From contig NC_092522.1 in NCBI RefSeq assembly GCF_037038585.1, positions 51,771,661 through 51,835,660 on the forward strand: DNA of 64,000 nt. The letters run 5' to 3'. This stretch comes from Patagioenas fasciata. Lineage: Eukaryota; Chordata; Aves; Columbiformes; Columbidae. The notes under the pieces were generated by a model. That model made no database searches. It had not been told where the DNA came from and saw only the letters and a program-made list of their open reading frames with translations. This document shows positions 51,301 to 61,395 of this stretch, piece by piece. The number at the start of each line of letters is the position of its first letter. Position 1 is the first letter of the stretch. The translations under genes and the position numbers were made by a program.

Positions 51301-54300
51301 CCTGGTTTCCCTTTTTCTCTGAACGCCACTTGTTTCCACAGATGGATTTCTAGTCAGCATAAGTAAGAGAGGAAACATAATCATGCCTTGCATCTGTAAC
51401 AAAGCAATCAGTTGTAAATCTGTGGCTGCTTCGTGTATATTATGAGTCACAGTTATCTTCTTGATTACATTAAAAAAAAACAAGCAATAAATCTACAGCG
51501 ATGTATGCATGACCATTTTCTGTTAACTACCCCATGCATTCTTTCATATACTGCTTCTGCTAGGAAATTAGGGGTTCAAAGCTGTAAATTCCATCTTTTT
51601 CAAGTCACCCAGAGTTGCTCACTATCAACTTTAAAATGGCACATATTGTGTACTCAAAGTATGGCTCCAAAAAAGCAACATATACTGAGATCCAAGACAG
51701 CAGTTCTACTTTTAGCCCTTCATTTTTCTTTGCATGTATTTGAAGGAAGATCACCTCTAGCCATGAAAACCTTGGCACTGCAAGTGAATAATCCCCTGTT
51801 GTGTTGATTTAAAGTCTTTTGATAGCTCCCGAGGGAGCTGCTTCTGGCCAGCTCCCCATCCCTGCAGCCCCTGGCCTGCCCTGGCAGGGTGAGGATCACC
51901 CCCTGCGGCCCAGCAGCCGTCCCGGCGGCTGTCACCACAGCCCCATCACAGCCAAGCTGAAGGGATTTGTGAGGTGCACAGCTGTATGTAGAAGATGTGA
52001 ATGCTGATCAGGCTGCCTTGTTTTCACAGAAATGGCCTTTGCACTGCACCAGAATCAGAGGCATCTGCCAAAACATCCCACAGAGAGCTAAGCACTAAGT
52101 CAGAACAATAACAGCAGCAAGCGACTTCCCATCATTCTTCCAGCATTCCTCATTTTTTCATGAACTTTTTGTTTTGTTTTTGCAGCTAGTGGTGTGCTAG
52201 CTGTGTTGCTGATTGTTATATTTCTGGACCAGATCAAATCTGAGCAAGCAGAGACTGAGAAAGAAATACTAGAGACTCCATCTTTTTGGTCTACGTTCCT
52301 AGCAACTTTCCAGCATCTTAAAGATAAAAGACAGTGTCTTCTAATTCCTCTGACAATGTACAGTGGGTTTGAACAGGGATTTCTTTCTGGTGACTACACA
52401 AAGGTGTGGATGACAAAGAAAATCTATTTCTGTCTGATTTTTTTTTGTGTGTGTGTCTTTGTGTCTTACTATTGCATCTGATCTATATTTACTTGTTAAA
52501 TTAAGATGTTTTCGGTGGCAATTTGTGGTTTGCTAAATTACTGCTTACTTCTACTTGAATGAATTCTGAGTGACATCTTCAAACAGGAGAGGCCAGCAGT
52601 AAATATGTCCCTTGGAACAGCCATAAAGAGAATGAGGTATGGAGCTTAACTCATCAGTGGAGACCACAGCAGAGATCTACAGGTTCAAGCTCTTCAGCTT
52701 GTTGTAAATAACAAACTGGGAGAAAAGCCAGAAGTCTGCAAAGCTTTTATATCTTCCTTCCTTCTGGTTTCCCTAGAGTCTGTATAAGTGCAAGTCAGCA
52801 CACTTATGGCATGTTTTATTTTGAGAACCTTTATGGTAAGAAGGCAAACGCTCTATGTGGCTGGCTGCAATCCCTCACCAGTCACTAGTGCAACAGGTCC
52901 AAACCCTGATGGACTGAAATGATCAAAACCACCTCTGCTCCTCCAGTTCTTCTACAAACCAACAGCCACAGCACGTGTGTTCTCCAGACATTTGTTGAGA
53001 AAACCTCCAAAGAAAGGGGGCAAACTTCCTGAGTTGCTTATTTGACATTTAAGCTTTCAAACCTTGCACATAAGCAGATGGAGGAGGGGCACTTGCTGCT
53101 GTGTTTGAATGGATTGAAAGGGGCACTTATTCCATGGCCATCTCTATGAGCTGTACACTCTTATAGGTGAGGTCCTCTTCACTTCTTGGGAGCTGCTCTG
53201 TAATGGCCATAGTGGTGACTATCAATTTTCATCTCTTGGGCTATGAATGGAATAGCAGAAAATTCCTAATGCTACTTGCAGGAGTTTTATTTGCATAGTG
53301 AGCAGTGCTCTGGTTTCTTCTCCTGCTTGTTACTGCCCTGTTTGCATGGCATCAGTCTGATGGGGAACTGGGTTAGGAATATCGTGGCTGAAGGCCAACT
53401 ATGTCAGTAAGCCAGGGACTTGTCAGCAAACTCTGCAGTTGTTGTCCTTTGATCTCATCTGTGCTGGCTATTTACCAAATACTCAGGCTAAGACCCTTGA
53501 ACCTTAGCTGGATATTTTCATAGAAGAAAACATGTCACCACTGTCTCTTCTCTTCCAGACGTATGTGACCTGTGCCCTGGGGATACATTATGTTGGTTAT
53601 GCGATGATCTGCTTTTCAGCCGTAAATTCCCTCTGCTCTTTGCTCTTTGGAAAGATATCTCAGTTCACCGGTAGAAAACTTCTATTTGCATTCGGTATGT
53701 AAAGGTCACTTGAAGGACTGATCACCTCGTGTAACATATCAAATCCAGTGCTCCCTGCTTTGCGTGCAAAATGAAGGGAGAGCTCACTGCCAGCTATCAA
53801 TTAAAACCAAAGTCAATCTGGAGGCAAACCTCATTCATGAGAAGAGAGGCAGCACAGTTAACCACTTTATTGAGGTCATTGCCATACATAACTTTGCTGG
53901 TGGTATAGTTTCACCCTGCTTTTGAGGGTGCTGTCTATAAAGTGCCCTAGAGCTTTGATGCTTCACGGCTCTAATGCAACCAGTGATAAACGATCTTACA
54001 ACACAGAGGTTGAGGTCTAGAGTAGACCAGAGATGGATTTCTCCATTGGCATGAAACCGCCTCACCTTAATGGAGTGAAAGCAACAGCAAACCTCATGAG
54101 ATACACTGTTGATTTGAGTCTCAGGGGATGGTGAACTTGGAATTTAGGCAACCAATCTAGGAATTTCAGGATAATTTTTAAAAGTTGGCTTGATGTCCTT
54201 TTTAATACTTGCTCTATAGGGAGAAAAATGAAAAAAAGTCATATGCCAGTGTGTCTGGCTAGGATAACTTGAGGACCTCTGTATGTGTCAGTAATTTTCA

Positions 54301-57300
54301 GGTTGGCATGAGAAGAGTTTTTTTATTTAAGAACATCTTCCTCTCCAGAGAACACTGTTCCAACGAGTTGCAGAGTAATGGAGGCAGAAAAATACCAAGA
54401 AATATTTCATTTGTGTACCTGTATCCACTAAGGTATTCATACTGAAGTGTACTGATAGCTTACTTGCACTACACAGCAACTTGTATTATTAGAAACGTCA
54501 CTGACTGAGTCAATGTGCATCTAGACATTCTAGGCAGTTCCTCCACAGGAAACTTTAAACCTTGGCAAGGAAAAAGAAATTTAGAGTTCTTTACGCTATA
54601 GTCAATAGTTCAGAGATTCTTCTGTACATGTCTGTCTTACATGTATGTCTCACCCTGTGAAACTTATTTTAGATTTTAAAAAATCCCAGATAATAATAAT
54701 AAACCCCTACAGTGTTAGTTATGCAAGACCTCTGAACCCCTCTGTTCTGTTTAGTGATCTTGGTACTCAGCCTGTAAAGGTGTTCCTGTGTAGGGAGGAA
54801 TCAGTGACTCGTTTACATTCTGCTTTTAAAAAGAAAGACAAAAAGTCACCAGACCCTCCAGATATCCGTAACTGTCTCCTCTGGCCCTGAAAGGAAACCT
54901 GCATTTAAGGACTAGGTAAGGAGAGCAGAAGGGTGGCTCCCTTCCCCTTCCCACACACCCCATATGATAACTGCAAGTCTTTCAGTAGCTCCTTCTCCTA
55001 CTCAGTGGCAGTTCTTGTCCTTTGGGCCAACAGCCATATCAGCGCTCAGAATCTCTCAGCTCAGGTCACTGCCCAGAACTATTATCTGAAGCCTGCAAAA
55101 GAACTGCATTGTCTTGTATTTCATGTGATAACGACTCAGTCAGTGCAAATCTCCATGAACCAGAAAGACTTTCAGATTCCCTTGTGCTCTAGTTGGGGAA
55201 GGAATTTGAAAGCGTTATCTACCACTACCTGTCCTGTTTGTAATAGCATTTATATTTCTTCTTTTTTCTTTCTAAATCAACAGCTACAGTTACAAACACC
55301 GCCTGTATAATAGCGCTACTGCTGTGGAAACCGCATCCTAAGCACCTTGCTGTGTTTTTCGTATTCCCTGCTCTTTGGGGCCTATCTGATGCCATTTGGC
55401 AGACACAAACTAATGGTAAGTCCTGGTGACAATGAAATGAATCCTCTTGAGATATAAAAAAGTGTCTGTTTGTATTTATAAAACAACACGTGCAGGAAAG
55501 TGATAATGGGTTTAAGACAGCATCTAAAGGAAATATGTTAGCTCATTGGAAAGTACAAAAACTAAGAACAAGCTGGGAATAAGAAAGTAAAATATTCATT
55601 AAACTTTTTTTTCCAAGATGAAGAGACAAGAACACTGCAGATGATAATGGATATTCAGAATAAATATTCTGGAGGAGTATAAGTATTTCAAAGAAAATCA
55701 GAAAACTCAGAAGAATTATACATTTAGGCTGTCTTTTGTAATAGAGGAGAGCATTCTCGATAAAATATCAACTCAAAGCTCAGCAAAAAAACAACAAAAA
55801 AAAGCAGAAAATTGGCTGTTAGGAGTTATTAGAAAAAAATTGAATGAGAGAACCACAGAAAGCAACATCATGGAACCAAGAAGTAAATCCATGCAGTTCT
55901 GATTTGCTCCATTTCAAAAGCTTAATCAAATGTGATAAGACATAAGAAGGCAATAAAAAAGAACAGAGTCATGGGAGACTTCCACTTGAAGGAAGACTAA
56001 CAGACTTTAGCCTGGACAAGTGATAAGTAAGGAAAGCAGTCAGTAAGATCATTAATAGTATGGAAAAGGTGATTAGAAATTCACTTTTCACACCATGCAT
56101 AATCGAAGGATGGAATTCATTGTCAAAAATGTAAATGTTTTCAAGGTGGAATTAACGTCACTTCAGGGGAAAATGTTCTTGGGAGTTATTATAGTCTGGT
56201 GGTCCAGAGGAAATCTCCAACTAAGAAAGTCCCCGTGTCTTTGACAGTCAGGAGGGATGCAGGAGGGAGACCTCACTGTATACTTGCCTCATTTCTCACA
56301 CTCATCCTAGGAGTCTGTTCCTGGAAGTATACCTACCATTGGACTTCTTATCTGATGTACTATGGTTGTTTACATCATCTTTTATGTTCTACTGCTTTTG
56401 ATACAGTGCAATTACTGTGTACTGACAGTTCAGATAATGAGCTGATACAAACTGACTTCCGTAAGGGATTATTTAAATTTATTCCTCAATCACAACTAGA
56501 GGAAGTTCTCTTATAGAGGCTAAAGACAGACTCTAAAGTGCTGAAGAGGGCAAAAAAGAGCTATAGTCTGTGATGACTTGAAGTAAATCTGCTAATCACT
56601 GTCAGTCACACTCTTTTAAAATCAATGCTATAGCCTGTATCATTAAGACAGTTACATGTTTTCCCATCTGCTCCCATATTTTTCTTTTTATTTTATGAAT
56701 ATTGTTTATCTCAAATTCATATTTGGCAGACGCCATAGGAATATGCACGTGACAGAACTAGCTCATCTGGGCCCACATGAGGCACTCGTAGCAATCTCCT
56801 TTCCAGCACACATAAGTAACCCCTCTGCACACAAAGAAGTGACCAGTCAGACTTCTCTGGCCCTCCAGCCGCTCCAGCTCATATCCCTTAGAGAAGAGCT
56901 AGCACATGCATCAAGTGACGCCCTCTCATCTTCTCTCTTCCCTTTGGTAGAATTTTAAATCAGCACTCTCATTATTCAGGTTCATGGAAGTTCAACCTCG
57001 GTGAGGAATTGCTCTCTTTAAAGTAAAGCTGTTCATTCCTCCTGTTTCTTCAGACACGGTCTTCCTGACTTTTCATCAGGTTCCTTCCCAACACTCTTCA
57101 AAGCCATATCTCAGTTTCTCACTGGGATAAAGGACCTGCCCTTTACCCTGCTTCTGCCTTTTTTAGAAAGCCTTGCCCTCAGACACTTGGCTTTTTTCAG
57201 AATCACAGAAGGGCTCAGGTCGGAAGGGACCTCTTGAAGCCATGTTGTCCAACCCTCCTGCTCAAGTAGGGCCACACGAAGCCAGTTACCCAGTACCATG

Positions 57301-60300
57301 TCCAGTCACCTTTTGAAGATCTCCAGGGATGGAGACTCCACACCCTCCCTGGGTAACCTGTGCCAGGGCTCAAACACCCTCACAGTGAAAAAAGCTTTTC
57401 CTGATATTCAGAGAGAACCTCCTGTGTTCCAGTTTGTGCCACTTGCCCTCTGTGCTGTCATTGGACATCACCAAAAAGACCCTGGCTCCATCCTCTTCGG
57501 GCATTTATACACATTTGAGATATCTTTTGAGAAAGACTTCTCCTGAGTATTATCCCTACATGCCTGAAAAAGAGGCACCTGGTGCCTTTGTTAGGAAAAG
57601 GGACAAGTACAGAGGACCTAAGTGTCAGAGAAGGAGCCTGGGAAGTGGCTGCAGTTCCCAACCCCTGGATGAGGCATAGATGGTGGACAAAGTTTTGTCC
57701 TTACTTGATGGTGAGTGAGCTTTGCAGTGCTGTGACAAGACTGACCTCTGTTATAGCACTGTAACAGGTCATCTGCATTCCCAGATTTCCTGCAGGATAC
57801 TTGTGAAAATCTCACGTTTGTGTTAGCTCGGAAAAAAAAAAACAACAAACCAACACAAATGTTCCTTATGCTTGCACAGTATCTTTTTTTTGTCTGTACT
57901 TTTTTCAGCTGTTCCATAGCTCCCAGTTATAAAAATATACAGTTTGCGCGTTGTCACACTGAAACATCAAAGAATGACAATAAACCTTAACAGAGAGGTG
58001 CAGTGACATTACTGTGGAGTAATGCTGCATTCCAGAACAGGATCTTTAGTGTGACATGCCCATTTAGAACTAAATATCTTCTCCCCTTCATCAGTTTTAT
58101 ACAGTTATACATCACATGAGAAATTGCCAGCTCCAAAGTCTGTGAGGTGAGATGAGACCTCTAAAACAGCATTGGGGACCGAGGTCTGTGGCCCTTCCTT
58201 TGGGAAGCTCCCACGACTGATGCTTGGGCCTCAGGAGATTAACCACTGAATAAATACAATGGCATTGTGCCGCACACTTAAGGCAGTCTGTGGTGATGGA
58301 AGATGGCTTTCCTTGGCCTGCTGTGGATAGTTGATGCTGGAGTTCCCCCTAGAGGGCATATAGGCTCACAGTAAATTAGTCACTTCATCCTACAAAGTTT
58401 CCTAACATGTTTGTGTACGTGTGTGGACACTCCCATTTATTTCCAGTGAAAGCTGCTTTGTTTCAAACCGCACAGTGCTCTCTCTTATCTAACAGATGCT
58501 ATTACTACCGTCCAGCCATAACTGCACTTCAGTCATAACAATTGCATAGCACAGAGCTGTAGGATAGACTACAGTAAAATAAATCCAGTAAAAAAACTCA
58601 CTCCAGGCTGACGTGAGCTTTTAGAAAGGATACAAATCAATCTGGAAAGTTTATAGACCTGGACTTCAATTATTTCCAGCAGTGCTGTTATATACCCATT
58701 CCTACCCAGGAGAATGAGTGGGGAAAGAGGGAGTGGTAATTAGGGGTAATTAGCGTGAATAATTTCCATCAGATGTAGCTGCCCCTCCCCGCAGACAGCC
58801 TGGCAGGTCCTGCTAAAACTTCAGCCAGGCAACTTGCACCCCCATTGCTCTTGACAGTGTCTGTGATGAGGAGAAATGTTTAGCTTTGAGACAAAGCCAT
58901 GATTGTGTTCCTATGTAACTGCTAGCTAATACCACATATGCATCTTGGAAATGAGAATTTTCCTGCCAAGTCAGCTGTTCCTAGAGCTGAACCTTGAACT
59001 ATATCCCCACTGGATTCTCCCATTGCTTTGACCAAAAAAGAAGGCTTCAAAATATCAAGGGAAAACAGGTGCCTCCTAAAAGCCAGAATATTTACGCATT
59101 AAAAGCCTCCCTATATGAAACTGTCTTCACTAATCCCTTTTCAGAAGATAGCATAGGGCATATCAGTAAAATTATATTAACAACTTGTTCATTTATTAGG
59201 CAAAACTATGAAGGATTATCAAATAATTCACACTACACTATACTCAGGAACTTTAATGAACTAAGTACATCTTGTGATGCACTTGTCCAGGTTTTCCATT
59301 ACATCTAAATTGGATCATTCAGTAAATGTCCTCTTATAGTCATCAGGAAGCAGTGAATTTTTACATATAGATGATGTCTTCCCCTTCTTGACAAAACTCA
59401 AAAGGGTTAGTTGAGCCTGCTCAAACTTCTCAAGAACTTTGTAGTCCTCTGTGCATTTTGGCTGAATATGCATATTTCACACAGATGTGTTGTTAGAGAA
59501 GTGGATGAGAAGAGTCAAGGTTCATGATATTCCTCCCCTGCCCTCCCTGCACACCAGAGCTGAGTCACTGGAAACTCGCGCTGTTTCACCACCACTGATG
59601 CTAGCTCAGTGCCCAGAGGAGAGCAAGCTCTCTCCCCTTCCCTGTGTGTCCAGCTGGTCAGACCTGGGGGCTGGGAATCCCTCCCTGACTCCCAGTTATG
59701 GGTGTGCAGCTGGCTGGACTCAGTGGGAGCTTCCCAGTGAACACAACTGCATTAGGATAATCAGTCTAATTATGTCTCTATGTCAAGCAAATTTTCCAGT
59801 TGTAGCCCAGAGGTTCTATATGCATCAAGGGTATTATTTTTGCTAACCCATCCAGGAGCTGAAAATTTGAAAACCTGGTTATCTCAGAGAGGTGAATCTC
59901 CTTTGCATATTAAATCTGAGCTCAGAGGTAGTGCTCTCCTCAACTTTCTAACTGAAGTGTTTTGGGTCAGTTTGTTTCTCCAAGCGAATATGAATAGCAC
60001 ACGTTGCTACCATGGATAACACTGTGCAAGCCTCACCTCAGGGCTCCCTGAGGCCCAAGTTCTTGTGAAAATAAGGGACGTGCAGTTTACATTAACAGTC
60101 TCTCAGTGTTCTTAGGTGTGTGAAAGAAATGGTTTCAGGAACAGGTAGACAGCAAGTGCATGCAGGGTCCATGCAGGTTCCCCATGAAAGTGGTGAAGGA
60201 TGGCTGCAGGGAGGTCCTTATGGTTCTTTGATCCTTTCTACCCCACACTGAAAGGGCAACTTCGTCCTTAAGGACCATGTCCCTAGACAAAACTGCCCGT

Positions 60301-61115
60301 TCTTTGAAAGCCTGTAAGGACCCGGTATAACCTTACCAATAGCAATATACATGGAGACTCTACAGTGTCAAGGGCTATTCCTGGCCACCTCATCTTCTTC
60401 CTTACTTATCAGTACAAGAACCTTCTCTTTTGTGGCTGATAATCTGAAAAACAAACTTCCTTCTCTCTCACTTCAATAGAAACCTACCTCCCTTCCTCCC
60501 TTCCTCCCTCCCTCCCTTCCTCCCTCCCTCCCTCCCTCCCTTCCTTCCTTCCTTCCTTCCTTCCTTCCTTCCTTCCTTCCTCCCTCCCTCCCTCCCTTCC
60601 TTCCTTCCTTCCTTCCTTTTCTTTCCCTTTTTCTCTGATATTCTCTATTTTGTCATTTTTTGCTCTGTTATTTCACTTACAACAATTCACAGGAATGCAA
60701 AAATGTTTTAAAACAAAGCTCATATTTTCCTTCCTCTGACATTTATGAAGCAGAGTCTTTCTTCCTCATTGTGGTCTATTTATTCCCTTTGCAGAAAATA
60801 CGTGGTTTCAGACCTAATCTTCACGAGCTGTGTCTCTCCTTTCTTCTAGGACTCTATGGCATTTTATTTGAGAAACACAAGGAGGCCGCCTTTGCCAATT
60901 ACCGTCTCTGGGAATCACTTGGATTCGTCATTGCCTTTGGTTATAGCACCAAATTGCAAGTCTACATCAAACTGTACATTTTGTTGTCTGTGCTTATGTT
61001 GTCTATGGTGACATATGGCGCGGTTGAATATCTTGAAGCTAAGAGCTCCCTTGGAGCCCCTACTGCTACAAAGAAGGAAAATGTAGGAGCCCTCACCCAG
61101 GAAACATACATGTAA
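42243..61115 (+). CDS. UNC93A: UNC93A, unc-93 homolog A (8 coding exons, 458 aa)
   Basis: Seen: the coding segments 42243-42329, 44813-44994, 45922-46151, 49229-49354, 52186-52403, 53559-53694, 55284-55415 and 60850-61115 join into one frame of 1377 bases. Every intron is GT-AG and every split codon is restored. The product starts MERNLKNVLVISFGFLLLFT and matches the UNC93A family throughout, with conserved blocks such as TAYGGLQSLQ, LPPLLIKKLGCK, KCTYLTIAGN, YFGVFFLIFQSSGIWGN, GFLSGDYTK and EAAFANYRLWESLGF. Hydrophobic segments suggest 11-12 membrane passes in a major-facilitator-like fold, with a polar loop at about 167-200 and a charged one at about 223-258. Length is close to human UNC93A (about 457 aa). 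Known: UNC93-family proteins are membrane proteins; nematode unc-93 regulates the SUP-9 potassium channel and UNC93B1 traffics Toll-like receptors. UNC93A's own substrate is not established. Inferred: an intact, probably plasma-membrane protein. UNC93B1 is unlikely given the closer match to UNC93A. Confidence 0.96.
42330..44812 (+). other. UNC93A: UNC93A intron 1 (2483 bp)
   Basis: GT-AG intron. Its main feature is the (TCTCC)n array at 43274-43445. The stretch 43960-44160 is relatively GC-rich but shows no conserved coding potential. The rest shows nothing I recognise. Confidence 0.85.
43274..43445. repeat. (TCTCC)n pentanucleotide microsatellite
   Basis: 29 perfect TCTCC units run from 43274 to 43418. 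An interrupted pyrimidine tail continues to 43445, for 172 uninterrupted pyrimidines in all. It lies in UNC93A intron 1 with pyrimidines on the sense strand. The long open frames of Leu-Ser-Ser-Pro or Arg-Arg-Gly-Glu-Glu across it are repeat artefacts. Confidence 0.98.
44813..44994 (+). CDS. UNC93A: UNC93A coding exon 2 (residues 30-90)
   Basis: The acceptor is a pyrimidine-rich run ending GCAG at 44812. The exon encodes membrane spans 2 (about 42-62) and 3 (about 70-88), separated by the basic loop KKLGCK. It ends after two bases of the Trp90 codon. The donor is GTACAA, poor compared with GTAAGT, but the reading frame and the conserved ASW/YTLIPTS junction require it. Beyond the donor the frame stays open into the TTCCC repeat. 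Confidence 0.94.
44995..45921 (+). other. UNC93A: UNC93A intron 2 (927 bp)
   Basis: The shortest intron of the gene. The (TTCCC)n array starts about 90 bases after the donor. The remainder shows no recognisable element. Confidence 0.85.
45087..45211. repeat. (TTCCC)n pentanucleotide microsatellite, 25 units
   Basis: 25 perfect TTCCC units with no interruption. On the other strand it reads GGGAA repeated, so G-triplets recur every five bases, which fits the canonical G-quadruplex pattern. It lies in UNC93A intron 2. Confidence 0.98.
45922..46151 (+). CDS. UNC93A: UNC93A coding exon 3 (residues 90-167)
   Basis: The acceptor TTTGGCAG ends at 45921, and the first base completes Trp90. The exon encodes span 4 (YTLIPTSVILGLGGAPLWSA), the conserved KCTYLTIAGNSYAEKAGK loop and span 5 around YFGVFFLIFQSSGIWGN, the best-conserved part of the protein. 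The donor is GTAAAA. The last base starts the Val167 codon. Confidence 0.96.
46152..49228 (+). other. UNC93A: UNC93A intron 3 (3077 bp)
   Basis: GT-AG intron of ordinary composition. I found no coding exon, clear transposon or long simple repeat in it. Confidence 0.8.
49229..49354 (+). CDS. UNC93A: UNC93A coding exon 4 (residues 167-209)
   Basis: A small exon of 126 bases with an AATTAG acceptor and a GTAAGT donor. It encodes a polar loop with three cysteines (two adjacent) and an N-glycosylation sequon, N188-T-T, then SLIYTLLGIYT, which begins span 6. The sequon and cysteines suggest an extracytoplasmic loop. It is less conserved than its neighbours, as is usual for this region of the family. 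Confidence 0.93.
49355..52185 (+). other. UNC93A: UNC93A intron 4 (2831 bp)
   Basis: GT-AG intron. The only compositional departure is a GC-rich patch at about 51827-51960. No coding exon or recognised repeat otherwise. Confidence 0.8.
52186..52403 (+). CDS. UNC93A: UNC93A coding exon 5 (residues 209-281)
   Basis: The acceptor is a T-rich run ending TGCAG. The exon encodes the rest of span 6 (about 203-222), a charged glutamate/lysine-rich cytoplasmic loop (about 223-258) that separates the two halves of the transporter-like fold, and span 7 ending in the conserved block MYSGFEQGFLSGDYTK. It ends in phase 0 at AAG/GTGTGG, a non-consensus but usable donor. The next exon continues TYVTC as expected for the family. 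Confidence 0.95.
52404..53558 (+). other. UNC93A: UNC93A intron 5 (1155 bp)
   Basis: GT-AG intron with nothing recognisable apart from a short T/GT-rich run just after the donor (about 52438-52465). Confidence 0.8.
53559..53694 (+). CDS. UNC93A: UNC93A coding exon 6 (residues 282-327)
   Basis: A strong pyrimidine acceptor (CTCTTCCAG) and a GTATGT donor bound it. It encodes span 8 (about 283-305) with the family block HYVGYAMICFSAVNSLCSLL and the loop FGKISQFTGRK. The last base starts the Ala327 codon. Confidence 0.95.
53695..55283 (+). other. UNC93A: UNC93A intron 6 (1589 bp)
   Basis: GT-AG intron with nothing recognisable. Open frames at about 54645-55310 show no family resemblance. Confidence 0.8.
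55284..55415 (+). CDS. UNC93A: UNC93A coding exon 7 (residues 327-371)
   Basis: The acceptor ends AACAG at 55283 and the donor is GTAAGT. It encodes span 9 (VTNTACIIALLLW) and span 10 (LAVFFVFPALWGLSDAIWQT), joined by a short basic loop KPHPKH. The last base starts the Gly371 codon completed in exon 8. Confidence 0.95.
57199..57545 (-). mobile_element. CR1 LINE 3' fragment
   Basis: It begins AGAATCACAGAAGGGCTCAG and continues with the CR1 3' segment read in reverse (GGAAGGGACCTC, then CCAGGGATGGAGACTCCACA). Typical of 5'-truncated avian CR1 copies. Non-coding; located in UNC93A intron 7, opposite to transcription. Confidence 0.85.
58346..58359 (+). promoter_or_regulatory. Possible CTCF-like site in UNC93A intron 7
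   Basis: CCCCTAGAGGGCAT agrees with the CTCF core CCASYAGRKGGCRS at 12 of 14 positions. Motif match by eye only. Confidence 0.35.
60487..60636. repeat. (TTCC)n/(TCCC)n tetranucleotide tract
   Basis: 150 uninterrupted pyrimidines made of alternating blocks of CCCT and CCTT units, ending 213 bases before UNC93A exon 8. The GGGA blocks on the opposite strand fit a G-quadruplex pattern. Confidence 0.97.
60850..61115 (+). CDS. UNC93A: UNC93A coding exon 8 (residues 371-458 and stop)
   Basis: The acceptor TTTCTTCTAG ends at 60849. The exon encodes LYGILFEKHKEAAFANYRLW, a strongly conserved family signature, followed by span 11 (GFVIAFGYS) and span 12 (KLYILLSVLMLSMVTYGAVEY). A hydrophilic cytoplasmic tail of about 27 residues ends ETYM. 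The stop is TAA at 61113-61115. Confidence 0.96.
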
Positions 61116-61395
61116 TCCAGCAGGATCAGAGCGACGGAGCCAAAGCAAACTGGCCGGCTCTTACAGGTATGTCTTCAAGGGTCTTTCAACACGTACTGTC
61201 TCCAGAAAGAGGCAAAGAAATAGATTTCAAGGTCAGTACAACGTAAATGTCTTAGGAGTGAAAATGTCTTTTGACATCTCAGATTTATCAGTGAAGAGCA
61301 TCTAACTTCACTCTTCCATACAGAAGTCAAACTAAATGTTTTCTCTTTTTTTTAATTAATAAAGTCCTAATAAAGGTAAACAAGACTCTTAAAGT
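61116..61395 (+). terminator. UNC93A: UNC93A 3' UTR with two poly(A) signals
   Basis: Overlapping-range AATAAA hexamers occur at 61358-61363 and 61369-61374, about 240-260 bases after the stop, so cleavage is expected near 61385-61395. A CAG/GTATGT sequence near 61169 could act as a splice donor within the UTR, so longer alternative ends are possible. Confidence 0.7.

Larger units (their letters stand above)
55416..60849 (+). other. UNC93A: UNC93A intron 7 (5434 bp)
   Basis: The longest intron. It contains a minus-strand CR1 fragment (about 57199-57545), a CTCF-like motif (58346-58359) and the 150-base (TTCC/TCCC)n tract (60487-60636) just upstream of the last exon. I saw no extra coding exon. 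Confidence 0.8.
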
